Source of the DNA: Obelidium mucronatum
Lineage: Eukaryota; Chytridiomycota; Chytridiomycetes; Chytridiales; Chytriomycetaceae
Length of the DNA: 64,000 bases
Reading direction: 5' to 3'
Assembly (NCBI GenBank): GCA_025765595.1
Contig: JAIVFH010000126.1
Location: 24,633-88,632, forward strand
The notes under the pieces are model-generated. The model was given only the letters and a program-made list of their open reading frames with translations. It was not told the origin of the DNA and did not search any database. A program made the translations under genes and the position numbers. Each line of letters starts with the position of its first letter. Within the stretch, counting starts at the first letter, position 1. Shown here one piece after another: positions 55,901 to 64,000 of the stretch.

Positions 55901-58900
55901 GAATGGTTAAAACACTTTCATGGGAGAAGCAGAATCGAAGACGATGCTGATGGAGAACTAATAACAAATCACATTGCCTTAAAAATGACGCAAAGGATCA
56001 GAAAAACACTTACTGTGGCTTCTCTTGACGTGCAAATAACGTGGCAAACGTTTTCCGTTTTCCACACTCCCGACAATTCCTTTGATGTACTTGTACCCAC
56101 TAATCTGCTTTGCAAGAGTTGATGCTTTCACGCCCCGAAACGAAACAAAAGATGTGACGGCTTTAATGAGTTGCTTCAACGGTTCCACGTCGTCTTCTCT
56201 TTGAGATTCGAAATGAACCATCAGTTGATTGAGAAGTTCACCAATTTTGTGGCGGATCTGCGAGGCGGTGGTATAATGAGGGCTGTTTTGCAAAAGATAG
56301 CCACAAGAAGGATGGACTTCACTTTTCTCCATCGGGCAAGAAAGGTCCATGAGTGGAGTTTCGCTAACAGGCGAATTCAAATTGTCGTCCCAAGGCGGCA
56401 ACAACCCTCCAATTGATAGAATGAGGCTCCTCAAAATCATGACCCAACGAGTAAATTCAAACGACTGATCGCGACGGAGATCGCTAGCCGACACTGGAGT
56501 GCTTTGGGAGACTTCAAGCAACTTTTCCAGATTAAGCATAGTAAGTTTGGCGTACTTTGATAATAAACCCATGGCGAATTCAAGTTCGGGTCCAGTTGGA
56601 ATATGCCAATCGACGGCAACCCCGGCGATTTGTTGCTGCTCGCCCCAATATTGATACGAGGAGGACATGAAAGATGAGTCATCCCATCGAACACCTTCAA
56701 AGCTTCGAAGTTCTTTGGGATATACACTAATGCAGTTCATAATTGCCACATGGATTGATTTTGCTGCCCATTTAATGCCGCGATAGCTTTTGCAGCCCAG
56801 AATCATCTCCTCAATTACAATAGAAACTAGCTTTTGGTGTACAAGCAAGGAATCCCCTGTGTTTGAAAGCGTGCATAAAAATGCGTATTGATGCCAATGA
56901 AGGGCGGCATCGGATAGGGATGCAAAACTGAACGGAAAGGAGGTTTTTGGAAGGGATGGTTTGGATGACGCATGTGAAGCAAGTTCTTCGCGGATTCGGG
57001 AGCTTGTAAGCTGCAAAAAATGATGCAGTTTCTTGGATGGGAATGAACCACCAGCAATAGACAGGATTTTCCCAACAGCTTTTGTTGCACTCGGAATCAC
57101 AGTTGTCGATACAAACTTGGCCAACGACTTCAGAGCAACTTCATGAATACTGGAACTTGTTTGTTGAAAGATAATTTGAAGGGCGTATGTGGCCATTGAA
57201 AGAAGAACATTCTCCATATTGTTTTCGTTGGAAGATCCATGAATTTGCGGAAGGTTTTCAAACTGTGGATGCTCTCATTAGAGATAACATAAATGACAAG
57301 AGAATACGCTGTACCATAAGATAAATCCGGTTCAAAAAGAGAATCAGCCATTCCTCCAATCCGGCAGTACTGAGCCTTACTTCCCGATCATCTTCATTCT
57401 CATCATCGACCATACTGTTGCTTAAATCCGCAATTGGAACACCCATAAACGCGCTGCTAATGAAAACCAATGTGCTGGTTGTCTTCATTGGGTCATTCAT
57501 GTCAATACCCGGAAGACTCAAATTCAGAAGCTCCACAAAATTTTTAGCCCCTGGTGGAAACAAGTTGCGGTTCAAAATTGGAAGAATTGTAAGCCCCAAA
57601 TTTGACAAGCAAGCAGAAGTCCTGTGGGTCTGAGTTTTTTTTTGGTCAGTCGTCAATAAATATCAACACTTATACCTCAGTCAACGTTTCCAACGCAGGA
57701 AAAACTCTCTCCAGAACTTTTGGCAGGACTACCCCAGGATTTAAGTAAGCCAATGCTTTGATTGCTCCGTTTGCTTCATTCACAGCTCGCGGGTCTTTTG
57801 CAAACATTGACAAAAATGCACAGGCCTGAATGGCATCGACGAAAGTATCTCTCAATTCTTTTGTGAGACGTAGTCTTTGAGGTGTTTTACAATCAGGGTC
57901 CATCTCTTTTCTAGATCGTTTCAAGAAGCCAACACACAAGTGATGCAAAAGAGATGCGAGTTTCAGGGACCATGGTCCATAGTTTGACGGATGAAAATAT
58001 GTTTCAGCCGCTTGAAGTAGGGTTTGAAGGAGACTCAGTGAGTTTGTTGGAGGAATATAACCGTCAATAGCGTCCACCTGCACTGGGTAAATAGTATTGA
58101 CAATAAACCTTGCAAAGTATGGTATCAATTGCTAAAAACAATGTTGATTGTGAGTAAATTCCAACTAACAGCGACTTTGCTTACCAAGTTTGCTTTTCCT
58201 CTTCCTCCACTTTTAGCAGACGCTGATCCAACTGGCATTTCTAAATCCCTCAGACCGCATTCAAACACCACTTTCATCATGTCGTCTGTCCAGCCACACA
58301 ATTCAGGACTCCCATTCTGATCTTCAGCGAGACGAGCTAAAACGCTAAGAATTGATTTATCCAAGTGATGAGCTCCTGTTGCCAGCGACCAAATGGAAAA
58401 CAATGTGGGTACCCAAAAGAAAGCAGGCGCGTCAGGAGAAATGCTGGAGGGGGTTTTGGGGGGGCGGTTCGTTGGAAGGAAGACAGTCATATGCCCCACA
58501 ATATTCAAAAAATGAGAGATATTGTGTGGATTGATGTCCGGCATGAACTCCTCCAGTATTTCAAATGTCGCAGTCACAGGGAACAAACGCCTGACTGTGC
58601 GAACCAACTTCAAAATTTCCTGGGCATAGCTGGCGTCCGCATTGAAGACTCGCTCCCTTCCTCTAGGAAAAGATGCTCGTCGGATCTAAGATGTTGATTA
58701 AGTAGACATACTCATGATATGTGGCCGGCTTACCAGTTCCCAAAGAGGTTTCCAGTCAATCTCCAACATATCAGGTGTCAATAACTTGTCTTTTTTTGCT
58801 AATCGAACAGCAGTTGATGCAAAAGTATGAGCTAAATGCATGTCGATGTTTGGCTCAGAGACAAGTCCAACAAGAAGTTTAACCAGAAACCCTCGATCGC

Positions 58901-59139
58901 TGTCGTCGGGCACATAGCGAAGAGTCAAAAACCTGTTATTTGAACTGGGTTAGCTTTCATGCATTTATAACCTCAGTTGCTCACACGTTGGCCTTTCTTG
59001 TCCACATTATCGCGGCTGCGACATCGCCAGTTACCACGGCGTTCACAAGACCGATCTTTATATTTTTCATAAGTGCACTTCTGTGCTCAATGTCACCCGG
59101 CGGCGCCCCATTGAACGAGGGCAAAGTTGATGGATACAT
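52947..59139 (-). CDS. BLM10: Proteasome activator Blm10/PA200 (PSME4)
   Basis: A large multi-exon HEAT-repeat protein, about 1,850 residues. It starts MYPSTLPSFNGAPPGDIEHR (ATG 59,139); exon 1 ends at 58,985 and is spliced to FLTLRYVPDDSDRGFLVKL. PA200-like blocks: LVRTVRRLFPVTATFEILEE, FMPDINPHNISHFLNIVGHM, LLQAAETYFHPSNYGPWSLK, and near the end FADFRRTHQDNWKEE, FTEDQLSILSDLL. The last residues SSSYYA carry the C-terminal YYx (HbYX-type) motif that docks into the 20S proteasome and opens its gate, as in yeast Blm10. Many short introns. It caps the core particle and promotes ATP-independent peptide or protein degradation. Confidence 0.92.
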
Positions 59140-59379
59140 TTTATTTACTTGAATCCAACGCGTCCAAAGTTTAGGATTTGAATTGGATTTGAAATGGCTT
59201 TTGAAATAGTCTGCTTCTTAGCGTGTGTCCAACTTAAATGAATGACGAAATCGTCGGTGACTCGATGACATCGAATCAGTATTGACGAGATCCCAATTTT
59301 CTGTATAATGTAAGTGGAGCCAGCCACAGTACCAGCCACAATCACAAAACGTGATCATTATCCCAGAAAACTTCCGTAA

Positions 59380-60099
59380 AATGAACCTCATTAATCTGGC
59401 CATTGCCTGTACTTTCTCTTGTATGCTCTGCCTCTGCGGCACCCGTCCAGTCCAACAAGCTGGTTCCATGGAACCAAACCAACCTATTTCCAAAAGGCCA
59501 TGCCTCGATTGAAAGAGTCTCGGGATCTCCGAATGCAATCTTTGCATCAGACCTCATGAGTAACTGCTGCCGAATCAAGTTCGACTGAGAATTCAGACTT
59601 GCGCAAAGTTTGGTTTGGATTTGACAACACCGAGTTGGCCTTCGTCAGTTTCGGCGCTGATTGGAGTCAGTTTGACCTTGAACCAGTATATGTCGGATCT
59701 GCGCCACAAGGTATCTTCATAGGAGATGGCTACCAAAGAATCACCCAATGTTTTCGGGAAGCAAAGAAGCGCTGGCAGTCTTTCTTCACGTACAACGCAT
59801 ACAATGGACTCTGCTGGATTAAAGCACCAACGCCAAACATGCTTCCATCCGATTTCTCTGGCGTTCTTATTGGAAACTCTGATATGGTTGCACCACGTGC
59901 AGATTTTAGAGGCCGGTTCGATTATGGTGATTATGACATGCCCGACGTTATTGAATGCTGGAATGCATGTACCGTGGATACCGTTTGCCTGGCAGCTACA
60001 TGGGTTTTCGATCCTGCTCGCCAAAGAGGCAATTGCTATTTTAAAGCACCAGAATATAAAGGCGGTCTCATTTATTCTGGGGTTGTCACGTACGCTTGA
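59380..60099 (+). CDS. Secreted PAN/Apple-domain protein
   Basis: The main exon 59,597-60,099 encodes SFFTYNAYNGLCWIKAP and ECWNACTVDTVCLAATW, GNCYFKAP, a Cys pattern typical of PAN/Apple modules that bind carbohydrate or protein. Upstream, 59,403-59,559 reads PVLSLVCSASAAPVQSNKL (signal-peptide cleavage-like) through SPNAIFASDLM and splices in frame over a 37-nt intron. The nearest ATG (59,380, MNLINLAIACTFSCML) is one base out of frame with it, so a start exon or a one-base error is unresolved. Extracellular or wall role inferred. Confidence 0.65.
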
Positions 60100-60258
60100 A
60101 AAGTTGAAATGAATAAACCAAAGTTATAAGTCTCTTGAACTTTTGCGTGATGAAAGGCGATGATCCGTTGTCAAAACGCAGAGTTAAGAAAATACCTCAA
60201 AATTGAATTGTAATGTTTATTGCACATTCTTGCTGAACAGCTATCATTGACTTTGAAG

Positions 60259-61605
60259 TCAACCAATAATCCTAATACACTCTCCTACCGCATCTTCAGT
60301 ATCAGCCTTCTCTTTAAATTCTTTACACTTTGCTTTCGTGATTGGAAGCTCCTTAACAGCAAGCTCAAGAGCAGCCTTAAACTTCACAGGCGTAATTCCC
60401 TTCATTTCAAATCCCCTCGTTCCAAACTGCATATTAACAATCACATTGGCCCAGAATGGTTGATCAGATTCAAGACCACAGGGTAACACTATACTAGGAC
60501 AACCTGCCAAAAGAGCCGCGTGTGTTGTTCCTGCGCCTCCATGATGAATCACCAGATCGATTTTCTGAAATAACGTCGTATGGGGTGCCGGTTTCGTCAA
60601 GCAGAAAATATAAGATCCATAAACAGTCGTGTCGAATTCAAGGTCAATCGACTGGGATGCATTCAAAACCGTGTGAATGATAATGTTGACACGCGGATCT
60701 GCCGTTATGACTTGTTGGGACGCCCGCAGAATGTGGTTCAGCGCTTGTTTGGCAAAGGCGTGGTCAAAAAGGGATCCCAACATGGATCCAATCCCAAAGT
60801 AAACAACTATAGAATCTTTTGACTTGTTGCGACAGTGTGTAATCCACTCGTTTAAATCTGAAGCAAGTGGAGATTCGTGCTTTTCATCAACGACTAATGG
60901 GCCAACGACGTGTGCGTTAGCAGGCCAATCAAAAGGACGGGGAAGGAGGTATTTCGAGTATGCATGGATGATTTGGATGTTGTGACGACGTGTTGTTTGT
61001 GGGTAAAAGTCAGTTGCTGGTTGTAAACCAACTTTTGCGCGTGCCGGGTTCTCCAAGCGAGCCGTCATTGATCCCATCATTGTCATCATCATGGACCATG
61101 CGAGGGTGTTCAGAAAGGGCATTCCAAGCGACATTGATCCTCCTGCGATAAGAGCTGGAGCGTAGACTGAGGTGGGGACGAATGGAATGACATGAAGGAT
61201 GCTGATTTTGATTGTTGGGTGGCTTTCTGCAATTAAGAGGGCCCCACAACCAATCGCCTGAGTAGACAGAACCAAGTGAGTTGGACTTAAAGTAGCAATG
61301 GCAGACTGTATATCATTCAAGTAGCTGGTAAAGACGGGCCCCATAAACTCAGCCATTTTCTTTCCACGTTGGAAGAACCAAGTGTTGTTGGCTGCTTTTG
61401 CTTCAGGTGACTGCAGTACGTCTGTGATAGATGGTCGCAGCGGAGAAAATCCAAAGCCGTAAGATATAACGAACTTTTCATACTCTTCATGGGCCGCAAG
61501 TGTGATGGCTGCTTCGGGGTTGTTGTTGCGAAGACCCTGCGCAATTGCGACAAAAGGCTGAACGTCGCCACGAGTTCCAATACAAGTAAGCAAATACCGA
61601 GACAT
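60259..61605 (-). CDS. UDP-glycosyltransferase, sterol 3-beta-glucosyltransferase-like (GT1)
   Basis: Single exon, 448 residues, from ATG 61,605 (MSRYLLTCIGTRGDVQPFVA). The N-terminal GTRGDVQPFVAIAQGL is the acceptor-side glycine loop of this family. The C-terminal donor domain has DLVIHHGGAGTTHAALLAGC, then PSIVLPCGLESDQPFWANVI, the UDP-sugar signature with HHGGAGTT and DQPFWA. An in-frame non-ATG extension to 61,695 is unlikely to be used. It probably transfers glucose to sterols or other lipophilic acceptors in the cytosol. Convergent with the PAN gene (160 bp between stops). Confidence 0.9.
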   Translation of the reverse strand: MSRYLLTCIGTRGDVQPFVAIAQGLRNNNPEAAITLAAHEEYEKFVISYGFGFSPLRPSITDVLQSPEAKAANNTWFFQRGKKMAEFMGPVFTSYLNDIQSAIATLSPTHLVLSTQAIGCGALLIAESHPTIKISILHVIPFVPTSVYAPALIAGGSMSLGMPFLNTLAWSMMMTMMGSMTARLENPARAKVGLQPATDFYPQTTRRHNIQIIHAYSKYLLPRPFDWPANAHVVGPLVVDEKHESPLASDLNEWITHCRNKSKDSIVVYFGIGSMLGSLFDHAFAKQALNHILRASQQVITADPRVNIIIHTVLNASQSIDLEFDTTVYGSYIFCLTKPAPHTTLFQKIDLVIHHGGAGTTHAALLAGCPSIVLPCGLESDQPFWANVIVNMQFGTRGFEMKGITPVKFKAALELAVKELPITKAKCKEFKEKADTEDAVGECIRIIG

Positions 61606-62344
61606 GATGATAATGACTTTGCAGCGAGATCGGGCAGGGGGAGTTGCTTCCTTATGTATCAGTTGTTGACAAATCAATTCTCCCAAGGTAGACAATGAAA
61701 CGATAAGCGCATTAGATCCTGCAGCTTGCTATCAATTCTAAAGATATGATCGTGAAGGGATGGATGTGCGAGCTAGTTACGTATTTTGCTCATTTGCAGT
61801 TCCATTTTTTCAACAGGCGAAAGACAAAACGTAGAATTCCGTCTCCAGTTTTTCAAGGTGGAGGAGACTAAATTCAAAAGAACCTTCTTAAGCCTCTCGA
61901 ATTTCAAAACGTTTCTGAAAAACGTGTCGGAGAATTTAAACAATTCTTTGGTTATTAATATAAGTAGGAGAAAAATAATTTTAAAAATCCAAACAAAAAA
62001 CATCGCAAAAACAGAACTCCCTCTTGTCCGACCAGCATCCACCCTCTTCTTAAACATCAAATACTTTCTCGTGTATGGTGCGTATACACGCCATCTACTA
62101 CGTCCACGGCCTATCGGGCTTCAATCAACTTCTGTGCTGTCAAACAAATCCGTCGTCTATGGCCTCTGTCGTGGCTCTTCGGCCACTCTCGAGCGCGTTT
62201 TCTCAGCATTAAATAGCAGAGCATATCGTCGTTTTCAATCCGACAGTCGCGTGGCATGTGGGTAAGTTTCCGTGTTTTCATGCTGTATAATTTCAAACTC
62301 CGATATTATTAACAACAACAATATACAAACCACAGGTCCTCCAG
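61606..62344. other. Upstream region, no gene supported
   Basis: ORFs of 60-159 codons are present, but none shows a recognisable motif. Probably the GT1 promoter and unassigned sequence leading into the repeat array. Confidence 0.4.
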
Positions 62345-63830
62345 CATATGGGTGGCCTCTTCGAGAGTACTGTGGAAAGCTGTGTGCCAAACATTCATTG
62401 CGTGAGCACAAGGTGTGTAGCAGTCTCGGATCTGACTATTGATGGTGCTCACAGTGTTGAGTTCCTGTGAAAAACCGATTCTGCAGTACTTGCTCCGTGT
62501 CCTCCTACTTCTGGTTAGCTTTTACTTTGCTTTTGCTTTTTTTTCCTCGCTGATGACAAGCGGTATTCCAGACTCTCTTTGGCTATTTGGTTCCGGTGGT
62601 TCGTCCCAGAGTCCTGCGGAAAACTGTGTGCCAACCTTTCATTGCGCGGGCACGGGGTGTGTTTTGCTGCCTCGAACCTGTTCTAAGCTACGTCTGTCCG
62701 GGGATGAGGCACTGGCGGCACACCACCTTGCAGTACTCGCAGCGTTTTCTCCTATTTTTATTTATTTACCGTTTTCAATTACTTCTAACCAAAGCTGATA
62801 ATATAGGTACCCATCGGCTGGTCTGTTCGACTTGGCGTCTAACGTAGTACTGTAGAAAACGGTGCCAGCCATTCTTGCGCGGGCAAGGGGTGTTGCGCCT
62901 CGTAATTGTGCGGACAAACCGCAAGGACGGATATGGGCATAACCGCTCTACAAGTACTTGGTTGTCGTTGGTAGTTCTTGTTTTTTTGTTTGCACTTTTT
63001 TGATTCTTCAGTATGAAAAACATTTCTTCAGATACCGTTTTCGCGATACTGTGGAGAGCTGGTGCCAACCATTCCTTGCGCGGGCACAGTGGTGTGTTTG
63101 CGGCCCCTTAGAATTGTGCGGATCAAACCGTCAAGGACGGGATACTGCGGCACAACCGCCTCTACAGTAACTTGGTCGTCGTAGTTCTCCTGTTTTTTGT
63201 AAGTTCATTTTTTTTGTTTTGCATTCTTCACTTATCGAAAACAATTTCTTCAGGTATACCCGTTCAGTTCGCGATATTACTGTGGAGAGCTGTGTGCCAA
63301 CCATTCCTTGCGCGGGCACAGTGGTGTGTTTGCGGCCCCTTAGAATTGTGCGGATCAAACCGTCAAGGACGGGATACTGCGGCACAACCGCCTCTACATA
63401 ACTGGTTCGTCGTTTTCCTCCGTGTTTATTGGTAAGCCTTCGTTTCTTTTTCTTTTTTATTGCTTCTTCAGTTTATCGAAAAACATTTTCCTTCAGAAGA
63501 CCCTTCAGTTCGCGATATACTTTGTGGGAGACTGTGTGCCAACCATTCCTTGCGCGGCACAGTGGTGTGTTTTCGGACCCCTTAAATTGTGCGTTAAAAT
63601 GTCACGGACGGGATAATTCGCAACAACCGCCTCTACAGTACTTTGTCGTCGGTTATTTCTCCGGTTATGGTACTGGTCTCTTTTTTTTTTTTATGTATTG
63701 CATTCTTCACTTATCGAAAACAATTTCTTCAGGATTACCACTTTTCAGTTTGCGATATACATTCTTTTCGCGGGAACAGTGGGGCCCCTTAGATTGCAAC
63801 CTCCACGTAACTTGTCTTTTGTGAGGATCG
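62345..63830 (+). repeat. Decayed tandem array of about 235-bp units (at least six)
   Basis: Marker CCAACCATTCCTTGCGCGGG recurs, diverged, at about 62,387, 62,631, 62,865, 63,065, 63,298 and 63,539, with a last partial near 63,766. Spacings are 200-245 bp. Each unit also holds GGATCAAACCGTCAAGGACGGG-like sequence and, in the later units, a pyrimidine-rich GTAAGTT...TTCTTCAG block that looks like an intron. No conserved reading frame across units. Possibly a satellite or an amplified gene fragment. Confidence 0.75.
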
Positions 63831-64000
63831 ATAGAAACTACTTTTCGAATAAACGCCATTTTTTTTTTCGAAATATATCAAACAACCTTGGAATTTGCAA
63901 ACAGATTTTTTTGTTTTAAATGTTTGTTGTGGTTTGTTTGTTTTGGATAGACTGACCCATGAAAGAAACACATCAAAAAAATACCCGTTAATATTCCAAC
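63831..64000. other. AT-rich end of window
   Basis: No feature recognised after the last repeat unit. Confidence 0.4.

Noticed and set aside
61786..62265. 159-codon plus-strand ORF upstream of the tandem array
   Set aside because: No start context, motif or splice support; composition is like the surrounding non-coding DNA.

Overview
The window is eukaryotic nuclear DNA, most likely from an early-diverging (chytrid-like) fungus. The protein genes carry many short GT-AG introns (about 37-70 nt). They include an LST2-like protein, histone H1, a TBC1D22/Gyp1-type RabGAP, a GM2-synthase-like glycosyltransferase, the proteasome activator Blm10/PA200, a sterol-glucosyltransferase-like enzyme and an alpha-kinase remnant. 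That mix (animal-like LST2, B4GALNT and alpha-kinase families next to fungal-type Blm10 and H1) fits Chytridiomycota. The species assignment is inference.

Layout. (1) 1-9.1 kb is a compact host gene block: LST2-like (partial), tRNA-Arg, histone H1 (minus), a macro-domain gene that may be spliced in frame into a TBC RabGAP, a large multidomain glycosyltransferase, and tRNA-Ala. (2) 9.1-52.8 kb is a mobile-element island with almost no intact host gene. It holds a TA-flanked MITE, two Harbinger/IS5-like elements with terminal inverted repeats and target duplications, a non-coding TIR element in a satellite, several copies of two KDZ-type transposon families (CxC5/CxC6 cysteine clusters), a CACTA/EnSpm-like element, shattered Ty1/copia sequence, an unclassified repeat family (called X here) and an alpha-kinase gene cut by family X. 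(3) 52.9-61.6 kb is host sequence again: Blm10/PA200, a secreted PAN/Apple protein and a UDP-glycosyltransferase. (4) 62.3-63.8 kb is a decayed tandem array of roughly 235-bp units.

The central observation is the KDZ system. The best copy (29,410-34,759) is flanked by a perfect 8-bp duplication, as expected for KDZ elements. It carries a divergent gene pair: an N-terminal KDZ transposase half and a large acidic unknown protein, ORF2. A diverged ORF2 homologue sits in a second element, so ORF2 looks like a standing partner gene. Both ends of these elements, and two of their introns, are filled with dense arrays of a 9-bp word, about CCKAWTMGG, that is its own reverse complement. A 531-bp non-autonomous copy with its own perfect 8-bp duplication is built almost entirely of these words. 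Two otherwise similar KDZ gene copies carry quite different word arrays in the same intron. Family X and the second KDZ family have their own, different terminal word arrays.

Several genes show one-base frame breaks, two of them in homopolymer runs (H1, glycosyltransferase). Residual assembly errors are therefore possible and should be kept apart from true pseudogenisation.
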